The notes: a model not told the origin generated them from the sequence alone. A stretch of 64,000 nt of DNA from Apium graveolens (GCF_009905375.1 NC_133647.1:46992506-47056505), one strand, 5' to 3'. Positions 11,409-23,203 are shown, counted from the stretch's first letter. Numbers and translations: made by a program.

Positions 11409-13823
11409 ATGAGTAAGAAGGATATTGGAGTAAAAATCCCAGTTCTTGACAAAGACAGTTATCACCATTGGAAGGTGAAAATGCACCTTCATCTACTCTC
11501 CCAAGATGAAGGTTATGTAAACTGCATTGAGAATGGTCCTCACATTCCCCACAAAGTAGCCACAGTTGCTACAGCCACAATTGTTGTTGGTCAATCCGTT
11601 CCAAAACCTAGAGCATAATGGACAATAGAAGACACAGAAGAAGTCCACAAGGATAAGAAGGCTATGAACATTTTGTTTAATGGTCTTGACAAGGATATGT
11701 TTGATAATGTGATAAATTGCACAACTGCCAAAGAGGTTTGGGACACAGTTCAGCTACTGTGTGAAGGTACAGAACAAGTAAAAGAAAACAAAATGCAGCT
11801 TCTCATTCAACAGTATGAGTATTTTCATTTTGAAGAAAATGAATCTTTAAATGACACATTCAATAGATTCCAAAAGCTGTTGAATGGACTGAAGCTGTAT
11901 GGTAGAGTGTACCAGGTGAAGGATTCAAATCTTAAATTTTTAAGATCCTTGCCAAAGGAATGGAAACCCATGACTGTCTCCTTGAGAAACTCTCAAGATT
12001 ATAAGGACTTCACTCTTGAAAGATTATATGGAATCTTGAAGACTTATGAACTAGAGCTGGAACAGGATGAGGTATTGGATAAGGGAAGAAAGAAAGGAGG
12101 TTCAGTTGCCTTGGTAGCTGAAAATGAGAAAGAATGCAGACAAGAAACTGTGAGATCAACATTAAACTCCAAAGATGGCACAAGCAAATCAGAATCAAGC
12201 AGGGGTAAGGAGCAAGTTGCTGAGAATGAAGACAACTCCAGCCAAGATGACTCTGATGGTATTGATGAGCATCTTGCATTTCTGTCCAGAAGATTTGCAA
12301 AGATGAAATTTAAGAAAAACACTAGAGCCACTAAACCTCATAAGAACATGGTGGACAAATCCAAGTTCAAGTGTTTCAATTGTGGTATAAGTGGACACTT
12401 TGCAAGTGAGTGCAGAAAGCCAACTTCTGAAAAGAAGAAATTTGACCAAGTAGATTACAAAAAGAAATATTTTGATCTGCTCAAGCAAAAGGAGAAGGCT
12501 TTCATTACTCAAGAAAAAGACTGGGCAGCTGATGGAGAAGAAGAGGATGAAGATGTGGAATATGTCAACTTGGCTCTCATGGCTGATTCTGAGGAAAATG
12601 AAGTTAGTTCATCAAGCAACCAGGTAATCACTACTGATTTAACACAGCTTACTAAAGAAGAGTGCAATGATGCTTTTAATGACATGTCTACTGAATTGTA
12701 TCACTTGCGTGTGTCTCTTAAATCTCTTGCTAAAGAAAATAGTAGGATTAAAGAGAACAATCTATTTTTAAGTAATAGAAATGCTGTGTTAGAAGATAAG
12801 TTGATTGACCTAGAGAAAACTAAGCTACATTGTATATCTGTTGAAAATGAACTAGCTGAATCTGTTAAGAAAGTAGAAATACTTTCTAATCAATTAGAGA
12901 GAGAGCAAGAGGTGATTAAAGCCTGGAAGACATCTAGGGATGTTAGTGCTCAAATTGTCAAGGTCCAAGGAATTGAATCATTTTGTGAGACTGCCTGGGA
13001 TAAAAACAAAAAGAAAATAGAATTAATTGATGGGCTGTCAATAGATGTGGAATCAACGGATGATGAAAATTATCCGTTGAAGGAAGAAAAGGAACATCCG
13101 TTGAAGGTTCCTCAATTAAAACAGGCAGATGTTTCTAAAAGTGAAAATCTAAAGAAACTCAACAAAAAGTTTGGTTCAACTTCCAAGAACTTTGTCAAAG
13201 AAGAAGCAAACACATCCAAAGATTTCAGTAAGGTGAATATAGGACACATGACCTTAGAACAGTTAAAGAATAGGCTCAAAGTGGTTGAGGATAAAAAGGA
13301 AACTAAAAGGAAATCTAATAGAAATGGGAAGGTAGGGGTTAACAAACATAACAATGACACACCTGATAAGTATGCTCCTAGAAAAAGCTGTGTGCATTGT
13401 AATAGTGTTAATCATCTATCTGCTAATTGCAAATCTATTAAGAAAACTCCCATACCTGTACCCTCTTCCATGCCTAATATGTCTGCATCACCTCTGCATG
13501 CTATGCCTGTTATGTCTCAACAGAATCCTTATGCACATTTTGCAAACATGCCATATTTTAACAATCCTTATCTTGCTGCATTTAGTATGCCTCAAATGCC
13601 ATACAGTATGCCTATGTGGAATAACATGTTTGCACAATCCATGCCTTATCAAATTCCAAATGTGCTAAATGATTCTGTGACTAACCCTACACCTCAACCA
13701 ACTACATCTAAGATCAAGGTTGACTCAAAGTTACCTAAGTCTAAAGATGCAGGAGGAATGAAGTCTAGGAGAAAGGCTAACATGAATGGACCCAAGGAAA
13801 CTTGGGTACCAAAATCAACTTGA
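11409..13823 (+). pseudogene. SIRE-like gag (one nonsense codon)
   Basis: Structural polyprotein that would form the virus-like particle. The frame starts at ATG 11409 (MSKKDIGVKIPVLDK), is cut by TAA at 11616, and is otherwise open to 13823 (about 804 codons). Visible parts: N-terminal gag domain (NILFNGLDKDMFDNVINC onward), an acidic stretch, the zinc knuckle CFNCGISGHFASEC (12372), a long coiled coil (about 12640-12960), a second Cys-His pair CVHCNSVNHLSANC (about 13390) and a Met/Pro-rich C-terminus. Three ATCCGTTGA-type motifs lie inside the coding sequence (13053, 13072, 13096). Pol follows in a different frame. Confidence 0.9.
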
Positions 13824-13836
13824 TTGATTTTATGGT

Positions 13837-16800
13837 GTGCAGGGAAACAGAAGAAATCTATGGTACTTGGACAGTGGCTGTTCAAGACACATGACAGGAG
13901 ATTTCTCCCTGCTCACAGAGTTTAAGGAGAGAGCTGGCCCTAGCATAACCTTTGGAGATGACAGCAAAGGGTTTACTATAGGATATGGCTTGATTTCAAC
14001 AAGGAATGTCATCATTGATGAAGTTGCATTAGTTGATGGTCTCAAGCATAACTTACTGAGCATCAGTCAACTATGCGATAGAGGGAATACAATTTCCTTC
14101 AATTCTGAAGCCTGTGTTGTCACCAGTAAGAAAGACAACAAAGTGGTTCTAACTGGAGTTAGAAAAGGAAATGTGTACTTAGCTGACTTCAACTCTACTG
14201 ATGCAGAATCTATTACTTGTCTCTTCAGTAAAGCAAGTCCAGTTGAAAGTTGGCTATGGCACAAGAAGCTATCTCATTTGAATTTCAAGACAATGAATGT
14301 TCTAGTCAAAAAGGACTTAGTTAGAGGAATTCCTCTTGTTGAATTCTCAAGGGATGGTTTGTGTGATGCTTGTCAGAAAGGCAAACAAAGGAAAGCATCA
14401 TTCAAAAAGAAGCTTGAAACAACAATTGATGAACCATTACAGCTGCTACATATGGATTTGTTTGGACCAGTCAATGTATTGTCAATTGCAAGAAAAAGAT
14501 ATTGTTTAGTGATTGTAGATGATTTCTCAAAGTTTTCAAGGGTCTATTTTCTTGGATCAAAGGATGAAGCAAGTGAAATCATTATCAATCACATCAGGCA
14601 AGTCAATAATCATTCTGACTTGAAGGTTAGGAATATCAGGAGTGACAATGGAACTGAGTTCAAGAATTTGACAATGAGGCTGTTCTGTGAAGAAAATGGA
14701 ATCATGCATGAGTTCTCAGCTCCAAGAACACCTCAGCAAAATGGGGTAGTTGAAAGAAAGAACAGATCTTTAATTGAGGCTGCTAGAACAATGCTTGAAG
14801 AATCAAAGTTACCAACATATTCTGGGCTGAAGCTGTAAATTATGCCTGCTACACTCAGAATATTTCTTTGATCAATCAAGCTAAAGGCATGACTCCTTAT
14901 CAGTTGTTCAAGAGAAGAAAACCAACTCTAAACTTTCTTCATGTCTTTGGATGTAAATGCTTTATACTGAGAAATCAATCTGACCATAAAGGGAAGTTTG
15001 ATGCAAAGGCTGATGAAGGGATATTTGTTGGTTACTCAGTTGGAAAATCTTATAGGGTCTACAATCTAAGAACCAACATTGTTATGGAATCTGTGCATGT
15101 TGTGTTTGATGATAAAAAGATTGATGGACTAACAGATGAGGGACACCATGAGAGACTCAAATTTGACAACATTGAGATATATTGTGATGATAGTGAAGAG
15201 GAGACTGATGGAGATGACACTTCGAAAGGGATTCAAAACATGCCCTTGGATAATGCACAAAATTCTGCATCCGTTGATAGAGGCAATGCAGTATCCGTTG
15301 AAAGACATAATGCATCATCCGTTGAAGTAGAAAATGAAGCATCCGTTGATCATAGTTCATCAACGGATAATCGATTTACATCATCAGTTGATAGAACTCC
15401 AAGTTCCCTGCAAAGGACCAACAACTCAGGGGGAGTTTCAACTAATCAACACTCTGTCTCATATCATGATAATACTGAGGCCACCTCATCTAGAGTATAT
15501 CTTCCACCTCAAAGGAAATGGACCAAGAATCATCCCTTTGAACTGATCATTGGTGATGCATCATCTAAAGTGCAAACAAGAAAAGCTACTCAAGATGAAT
15601 GTCTGTATAGTAGTTTTCTATCTCAGGAGGAACCTAAGAAAGTGGAAGAAGCTTTATTGGATCCAGATTGGATATTAGCTATGCAGGAAGAGCTGAACCA
15701 ATTTGAGAGAAACAAAGTTTGGAAGCTGGTACCCAAACCAAAGAACAAGAGTCCTATTGACACAAAATGGGTATTCAGAAACAAGATGGATGAAAATGGC
15801 ATTGTCATAAGGAATAAAGCCAGATTGGTTGCTAAAGGCTATTCTCAACAAGAGGGAATAGATTTTGATGAGACATATGCTCCTGTTGCAAGACTTGAAG
15901 CCATCAGAATTTTTCTAGCCTATCCAGCCCATGCCAATTTCAAAGTCTATCAAATGGATGTCAAGAGTGCATTTCTAAATGGGAAATTGGAGGAAGAAGT
16001 TTATGTAATCAACCTCCAGGGTTTGAAGATTCAAATTTTCTAGACTATGTGTATTATCTGTTGAAAGCACTCTATGGACTGAAGCAAGCACCTAGAGCCT
16101 GGTATGAAACCTTATCAAAATTCCTTTTGGAGAATCACTTCACTAGAGGTACTGTTGATAAAACTCTCTTCTTTAGGAATGTTAATGGCTCTAGTATACT
16201 TGTTCAAATTTATGTAGATGACATAATATTTGGATCTACAGATGATAAGCTTTGTAAAAAATTTGCTAAGCTAATGCAAAGTAATTATGAAATGAGCCTG
16301 ATGGGAGAACTAACCTATTTTCTTGGTTTACAAGTTAAACAAGTTAGTGATGGAATTTTCATTAGTCAAACTAAATATATTTATGATCTTTTAAAGAAGT
16401 TTGACTTAATAGAATGTTCATCTGCAAAAACTCCCATGGCCACTGCCACCAAACTTGAATTAAATAAGACTGAAAGGTTTGTGGATATTACAAGTTATAG
16501 AGGCATGGTTGGTTCACTTTTATATTTAACTGCCAGTAGACCAGATATAATGTTTTCTACATGTCTCTGTGCTAGATTTCAAGCTGACCCTAAAGAATCT
16601 CACTTAGTAGCTATTAAAAGAATTTTCAGATATCTCAAGGGGACTCCAAATCTAGGAATTTGGTACCCTAGAGAGTCTGGTTTTGATCTAATTGGCTACT
16701 CAGATGCAGACTATGCAGGTTGCAAAATAGACAGGAAAAGTACAACAGGCTCCTGCCAATTCCTGGGAAACAAGCTTGTATCATGGTTTAGCAAAAAGCA

Positions 16801-17154
16801 AAATTCAGTCTCTACTTCTACAGCTGAGGCTGAATACATTGCTGCTGGAAGTTGCTGCTCTCAAGTGTTATGGATGAGGAATCAACTCCTTGATTATGGA
16901 CTACATGTTGATAGAATTCCTATTTTTGTGACAACACAAGTGCCATAGCCATAACAGAGAATCCTGTGCAGCACTCAAGGACCAAGCACATTGATATCAA
17001 GTACCACTTCATTAGGGAACATGTGATGAAAGGTACATTGGAACTTCATTTTGTTCCAAGTGAACAACAAATTGCAGACATATTTACCAAGCCACTTGAT
17101 GAATCAACATTCACAAGATTGGTAAGTGAGCTAGGTATGCTTAATTACTCTTAA
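13837..17154 (+). pseudogene. SIRE-like pol: PR-IN-RT-RNase H with three frameshifts
   Basis: Copia-order polyprotein, shifted by one base relative to gag. Protease has WYLDSGCSRHMTGD (13861). Integrase has the HHCC finger (about 14265-14385) and the D-D-E residues in HMDLFGPV, IRSDNGTEF and QQNGVVERKN. RT has the IYVDDIIFGS active site (about 16210), and RNase H has YSDADYAG and STAEAEYIA, ending FVPSEQQIADIFTKPLD. Single-base losses break the frame near 14819, 16004 and 16925, leaving segments that close at 14838, 16043 and 16948. Five ATCCGTTGA/TCAACGGAT motifs lie in the IN-RT linker (15269-15368), where they encode Ser-Val-Asp/Ser-Thr-Asp repeats. All catalytic motifs I checked are intact. 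Confidence 0.92.
15269..15368 (+). repeat. Tandem ATCCGTTGA motifs inside pol
   Basis: Four copies at 15269, 15293, 15317 and 15341, spaced exactly 24 bp apart, and an inverted copy at 15360. They sit in the variable linker between integrase and RT. Confidence 0.85.
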
Positions 17155-17592
17155 AATTCATGTCCTCATTGCAATTTGAATTGAAGCCTGAAATGTATTA
17201 GCTGCAAGAACAAATTTGATTTTTAACATAGATTATTCCATCAACGGATATTCCCTATCCGTTGAAAGTCAAAATTGTTCTGTCAACGGATGTCATTATC
17301 CGTTGAAAGTCATATACATTTCTGGAATTTTTATCCGTCAACGGATAAAACTGAAGTGCTCTTCAACGGATGACAGTTTACCTTATCCGTTGAAATATCA
17401 CATCAGTCAATTCAAGTGTTTCACAGCCGTTGATTCTATTGTCTTAACCGTTGATACTCATACATACAGCTGTATGTATTTGTTTTAAAGGTAGTTTTCA
17501 GAATACTTACAGTTTATTCTTAAACGGCTGAAATTCACTTACACATATTTATTGTTTAATCTCTTATTTATGTTTTTTTTAATTTGAGAAAG
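17155..17592 (+). promoter_or_regulatory. Spacer between pol and accessory ORF, with paired motifs
   Basis: A non-coding spacer of about 440 bp. It holds seven exact motif copies (17241, 17257, 17283, 17298, 17338, 17363, 17385) and two near-copies ending in CCGTTGA. Adjacent opposite copies form 9-bp stems with loops of 7 nt (17241-17265), 6 nt (17283-17306) and 13 nt (17363-17393). The cluster ends 200 bp before a TATA box, so it looks like the upstream part of an internal promoter. A 90-codon open frame through it is probably chance. Confidence 0.6.
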
Positions 17593-17599
17593 TATATAA
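17593..17599 (+). promoter_or_regulatory. Internal TATA box for the accessory ORF
   Basis: AGTATATAAGCCC lies 110 nt before the ATG, followed by a pyrimidine-rich stretch like a plant 5' leader and ACAACAATGGC around the start codon. It has the look of a polymerase II core promoter independent of the LTR. Confidence 0.55.
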
Positions 17600-17709
17600 G
17601 CCCTTCTGATTTTTCATTTTTACTTTACGCTTTCTTGAAATTTCAAAGCTTTTACCATTTTCTCTCTGCAAAACCTTCAAGTTATTCTCTACAATTTCTA
17701 CTCACAACA

Positions 17710-20700
17710 ATGGCACCAGTAGTAAAGATTATGTCTCAATCTGGGTTCATCTATGAGAAGAACAATTTCATAGCTTTGGTAGAAAAGAATGAAGCCCACT
17801 CAGATTATCACAAAATGATGGACTTCATCAAAAACTGTAAACTTAGCTATGCAATGCTGGAAGCCCCAACGATTTACTGTGAAGTAGTTGAGGAGATTTG
17901 GACAACTGCTGAGTTCAACTCCATAGATATGACTATCTCCTTCACTCTCAAAGGTAAAAATCACTGTGTTAACTGTGATGACTTACTAGCATGTTTTAAA
18001 TTACCTGAGAACAATGCCATGACACCACACACTGATAATGATGTATCCAGCATGTTAGATTCCATAGGTTATTCTCTTAACTCTGCTAGTTTAGGGAGTA
18101 TTAAAAGAAAAGGCCTTAGGAAAGAATGGAGTTTTCTTGGGGATGCCTTTATCAAGGTTTTCTCTGGGAAAATTAGCAATTTTGATGCCATAACTTCATC
18201 TCTTGTTAATATGCTCTATATGCTTGTTTCTGATAGGTATTTTAATTTTAGCAACTATGTTATGCTAGAATTGGGTACTAGATTAGGTAACAAAGCTAAT
18301 AGACCTAATAACATCTATTATGCTAGATTCTTTATGTTATTGGCTAACCATGTTGCTGAAGGTTTGGTCATTACGAATGAGAATAATAAACTCAAGTGCT
18401 GGGCACAAGAGAAAAGAGTTCTTGCAGATTTATTGAGAATGGATCTCAACAGCAGTGTGCCATTGGTATATTTACCAATCATGAATGCACCACAGGTAGG
18501 TGAGGTAATTGCTTCTACAACTCCTACTCCTTCCAACCCCTCTATTTCTTTATCTTCTAGTGTGGCCATGGAATCTGTGACAATGCCCCAACAGATTCCT
18601 ACCAAGGTCACCAAACCAGGAACACACAAACGAGGGAGGGACACTAAAGCCAAACACTCACCAACAAAAGCCTTTATTAGAAGAAAGAGAGCTAGAACCC
18701 AATCTTCTACACAGGGTGCACACACTGCACAGATACATCCATCTGTATCTATGCCTTCTCAAACTCAGTTTGATGTGGCTCCAACAAATGTGGAGTCACA
18801 GCCCCATTCTCTCACAATTAACACACATCAATCACCACACACTTCCTCACCATCTCTAGATGTGGATATGTTATTCCCATCAATTCCTGATTCTCCCTCT
18901 TTACAACTCAGGGAGGAGCCCCACTCAAATACAGGTGATCATCATCTTTTAGATGATTTGTTGGATCACCCGCAAATTCTTTCAGATGTAATTAAAGGAT
19001 CTGTGTCACCAAACTCATATCAATCTACACAGATTCAACAGTTATATCACTTTCAATTTCTACTTCTTTTCCTTCTTCAACGGATATCACTCATCCGTTG
19101 ACAAGTGGTTGTTCTTCAACGGATAAGCTTAACAGCAGTTATCCGTTGATACCATCAGTTTCACCTTCAACGGCTATTCCTCATCCGTTGATAGTCTCTA
19201 CACACACAACTGAAACAATTCCAAGTGTAGAAGACTTGATTACTGTACAATCACTTCTAGGACTGAGGGAAGGGAGTGATAATTTGAGTGAGAGGCTGGG
19301 TTGCTCCCAGGCAAAAGGAGAGATTGAGAGCTCAAATATGCATGCTATTTCTTCCAGCATGGCAAAAGTAAGTGAGAGGAGTACCACCTTAGTAGGTGAA
19401 GGTGAGGGAGTGAGTTGTGTGAGCCAGGGGGAGCCCCTGATGCAAGAACATAGAGAAAATGAGAGAAAGGCAGGTACAGCAGATATAAGGATGGATCCAG
19501 CCATTGCTAGTGAGTCAATGATTGTGAATGATGCTGAAAAGGAAAGACAATTTCAGCAACATTACAAAGCTGTAATTGATAACATTTCCTTAGATGCTGA
19601 CACTTTTACTCATCCTGTTTCAGCCTATCAAGTATTGGCTGCACAGGGCAATGTGGAGGCAGAAAAGACACTACATCTAGTACATACAACAGCATCTCTT
19701 CAAAGGGACAAAACTGCTATTAACAAGATGCCTTCAACAGCTGGTGAGTCATTTGAAGAATTTGGAGTAAATTCTGATGATGATGACTTTGATTCTTCTG
19801 ATGGAAGCATGAACTTAGGGGGAGATGAAGGCCCTAGTTCTATTCCAAATCTACCTGAATGGGCCTTCACAAAGGAGTCTACAACAGGGCAATTCAATGT
19901 CTCCTTAGTCAAACAAATCAGTACTATCAAACAGGCCATTCAGAAAACTTCTCATGCTGGTACAAAGGCTATCCTTACAGCTCACTTGGACTCACTGCAT
20001 CTCATGAAGTTGCAGCAAGTAAGACAGAATCTGAGTGTGGATGAACTCAGAAAGGATATTGCTGACTTGAAATCCTACAATTCTGAAAAATTGGATTCAA
20101 TCATGCCCTTTGGTACAATGCAGGACATTTTGTTGAGATTGAAAAAGGAATCACATACTGAAAGAGGCTGGCCAAATTGGAAGACAGAGTTCAAGTTATT
20201 GAAGATTCTGTGGCCACCATTCTTCACAACCAACAATCTCAAACAAATCTACTTATGCAGCTGGCAAAAGCACAGGGCTTGACCCCTCTCCTTGATGATA
20301 ACAAAAAGGGGGAGAGTAAAAGGGAAGGGGAAGGAGAGCCATCTACAAAAATCCAAATATCTAAAGTGCTAGTTCCTGCCATCACTACTTCTCCAATCAT
20401 TCAAATCAAAGGAAAGCCTGATGGAATTGATTTAATCCAGCTAGCAGCAGCTGAAATTCAAGTGAAAGAGCAAAGGAGGATAATTGATGAAAGGATGCAA
20501 CAGCTGTTTGGCTCAACACAAGATAAATCAATATCTGTGAAACATAGCACAAAGGTTGAACCAATCAATATGGAGCACAAGCCAGAAAGGAGAAATAAGG
20601 TTGGAGAGACTTCTTTCAAGAATCTAAAACCTATGGTTCTCAAGCCCAACACCAGATCCAGCAAGGACTCCACAAAGAACCCTCTAGACTTTGCTCAGAT

Positions 20701-21954
20701 GAAAGAAGTGGACTTTCCTCTTCCAAAGCCTGATGAAGACAAAGTTTTGGGTACTAGCATCATAAAACACAAGGAGACCATGGATGAGGCAATAAGGAGA
20801 AACATGGCTATTATCTTTAGAGAGGGAAAGAGCATATGTGTGATGCAAAGACATCTCAAATTCTCAATAGCCAAGAGGGAAGAACCAAAAGGTTAAAGAA
20901 AGAAGCTGAAAAACTCAAGGCTGACAAAAGAGCACAAGCAAAGCTTGAACAAAAGCTAAAGTCAAGTCTAGTTGAAAATGAGAAAGGAATTGAAGTCAGA
21001 GGTGAAGACAAGATTGCAAACTTAGATGAGGTTTTTGGGAGTATATTTGGTGAAAGCATGGAGGAAAAAGAGGAATGGCAGAAGGGAAACAGAAGAAAGG
21101 CCAAGGCACATAGAAGGAGTGAAGGCAACACTGAAGAAACTAAATCTCTACCTTCCATACCTGAACCCTTTGTCGCTGATCCCACTATAAACATCCATGG
21201 TGAACCAATCATCCCAAAAGAGGAACCTATTGATTGGGACACCATCAATTTGCCTACCTTTTTAACCACTCTTCCACTACCAAAGAAACAGAAAAGAAAA
21301 TCCAAATCTACACCTCCCCTAAACTCTAAGAAATTCACTCAAAAACATAAACCTAACCCTAAGCCACCCATTTCTAAAGATGATTATGTTCACATCTGTG
21401 ACATAAAAGAAATTTCAGACATTGAACTCTATCTGGATGAGCTGGAGGATGTAAGGGGAATTGCTGCTTACAGACAGCTACCAGAGAGATTGGTGTTCAG
21501 ATACAAAGGAGCTGGGGAAAGAACATGGCCTCTCCACAGGATTCTGAATGAAGGCTACTCTACCTTGATCAGAGTCTTTTCAGCCATACAAAAGGATTCT
21601 GGCTTTACCAGGACTGCCAAGACTGAAATTCTCAACAAGATTGCCAACATAAGGAAAACTTGGAGGGAGCCCAATGCTTTGCCCAGAACCTTACTCATTC
21701 AAGAAAGGGGAACTACAATTCACAAATCACCTCATTGGTTGATGGAATTCAGAGATGATAAAGGAGTCAGAAGATTTTTCAGACATGAAGACCAACTCAA
21801 GATTGCCAGCAATGAAACTCTCAAAGAAATGCAATCTAAGTTGGATATCAGTGATGAAGATGAAGCTGAATTCTTCAGACAACTCCAACTCCAAATTGAG
21901 GAAAATGACAAAGGGCTAGGAAAGAAAACCAGGGATCAAAGAAGAAAAAGATGA
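17710..21954 (+). pseudogene. SIRE-like 3' accessory ORF, about 1400 codons, frameshifted
   Basis: Unassigned protein encoded after RNase H, where SIRE elements carry an env-like ORF. It starts at ATG 17710. Residues 1 to about 260 form a folded domain (VVEEIWTTAEFN at 59; LVNMLYMLVSDRYFNFSNYV at about 167). A Ser/Thr/Pro-rich linker with motif copies follows (19077-19191), then acidic and coiled-coil regions (about 20170-20270 and 20890-21000) and a charged C-terminal domain ending in a basic tail. I see no signal peptide or membrane segment, so a membrane envelope role is not supported. Frameshifts lie near 19040, 20168 and 20888. From memory, the N-terminal domain resembles uncharacterised proteins widely annotated in asterid genomes. 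It also resembles the Athila ORF at 36579-37751. Confidence 0.75.
19077..19191 (+). repeat. TCAACGGAT/ATCCGTTGA motifs inside the accessory ORF
   Basis: Five exact copies, at 19077, 19093 (inverse), 19116, 19141 (inverse) and 19183 (inverse), and one near-copy (TCAACGGCT). The first two form a 9-bp stem with a 7-nt loop. Confidence 0.85.
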
Positions 21955-22142
21955 TTTGCTCAGGCTAGTGGAGCACCCTTGGAAACACTGTAAATCTTCA
22001 ATTACCTTCTAGTACATACACTTTTGCAGCACTTTTAAATTTCTACTTAGTTTCAGTTCATATATTTGTTAAGTGTTTTGTTATCATTAAGTTAACCTTG
22101 AATTTATCTCTACAATTCTTATAGACATAAATAGGGGGAGAT
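21955..22142 (+). other. 3' untranslated region and PPT of the SIRE-like element
   Basis: A short AT-rich stretch after the accessory ORF, ending in the polypurine tract AGGGGGAGAT (22133-22142) directly before the LTR. The tract would prime plus-strand DNA. Confidence 0.85.
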
Positions 22143-23198
22143 TGTTAGGAATATATGTGCATTAGTTTGATGATATGTTTAACAAAACACTTAAGTAGAA
22201 ATCTAGTGTTTGTAGCCTCAACGGATAAGACCACTTTGGCTATCCGTTGATGGTGTAGCTTTACTTAGAAATAAGTCTAGTGTTGTAGCACATTTCAGTC
22301 TCTGAATTTGAGATATAATTCTTAAATATTGAGGGAAATTATAAGTCATGTTGACTACTAAAGGATATGCAGATAGGAAGGCCAATTGTAAATATTTCAT
22401 GCCTTGTAATTTTGTATAAATGAAATGGTGTCAACGGATAACTTAAAGACCTTCAACGGATGAAAAACAAAGCTTCAACGGATGTCTCTAAAGCTTCAAC
22501 GGATAACATCCTTCAACGGATGAGTGCATCAACGGATAGAGCTTCAACTGCTAACACATCAACGGATAAAGCCATCAATGGATGAAGGCTTCGACGGATG
22601 TTCTGTTAAATAGTAGTTGACAAGTGGTAGTTGTACCTACAAACAGAGGCACATGGGTTGACAGAGACAACTGAGATGTGGTAGCCTATTTCAGGAACAT
22701 CAGAAAAAGCAGCCGTTCTACTCTAGTATAAAGAGGCAATAGTCAACAATGCACTGGAGTAAAATGGAGAAGAAACAAGTGGAGAACTTATTTTATTATT
22801 GTACTTTTTATCTTTGTCTTCACTTGTAAACTTGGTGTTATATAAACCAAGTAGCAGCTAGTAATTAGAAGAGAATTTTTCCAGAGCTATTTAGAAAATC
22901 TTGAGAAAATTTATCTAGTTTGTACTAGGATGCAGCTGTGATCAACTTCTTGAATCACAGATTTTCTGAAATACCATCTCTGGTGGAACAACAAATCCAC
23001 CAGAAAAGTTTTTAAGGTCTGTTGTGTTCTGTACTTTTGTGCTTGAATATATATCTGTCTGTATTAGCTTAAAGCAATTCACACACTTGTTTATCTTAAA
23101 CACAAAGCCTTTGAAACTGCTCAAAACTTGAAAAAGTTTTGAGATTTACATTCAACCCCCCTTCTGTAAATCTCATTGTTAGTTCACTAGGAATAACA
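22143..23198 (+). repeat. SIRE-like 3' LTR
   Basis: Same ends and layout as the 5' LTR. About 13 differences, two of which destroy motif copies (TCAATGGAT, TCGACGGAT), while one copy is exact here but degenerate in the 5' LTR. Confidence 0.95.
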
Positions 23199-23203
23199 GG
23201 CCC
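23199..23203 (+). other. Right target-site duplication of the SIRE-like element
   Basis: GGCCC. The host pol gene continues directly after it, matching copy 1 from about 4947. Confidence 0.8.

Larger units (their letters stand above)
10291..23198 (+). mobile_element. SIRE/Maximus-like Ty1/copia element with 3' accessory ORF
   Basis: A complete 12.9 kb element: 1057-bp and 1056-bp LTRs (TGTTAGG...AATAACA), iMet-type primer site, long gag, pol in PR-IN-RT-RNase H order, a further ORF of about 1.4 kb codons, PPT and 3' LTR, flanked by a 5-bp duplication. Size, the large gag with zinc knuckle and coiled coil, and the extra ORF after RNase H fit the SIRE/Maximus lineage. The LTRs differ at about 13 positions (about 1.2% by eye). 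The element carries about 39 exact copies of one 9-mer. It is disabled by one gag stop and several frameshifts, but every domain is present. Confidence 0.92.

Noticed and set aside
12010..12512. Minus-strand open frames opposite SIRE gag
   Set aside because: Shadows of the gag coding sequence with no independent signal.
17216..17488. 90-codon frame in the SIRE spacer
   Set aside because: Covers the TCAACGGAT hairpin cluster; content explained by the repeats, and a TATA box and leader follow.
17710..21954. SIRE 3' ORF as a true envelope protein
   Set aside because: No signal peptide, transmembrane segment or cleavage site is visible; only its position matches.
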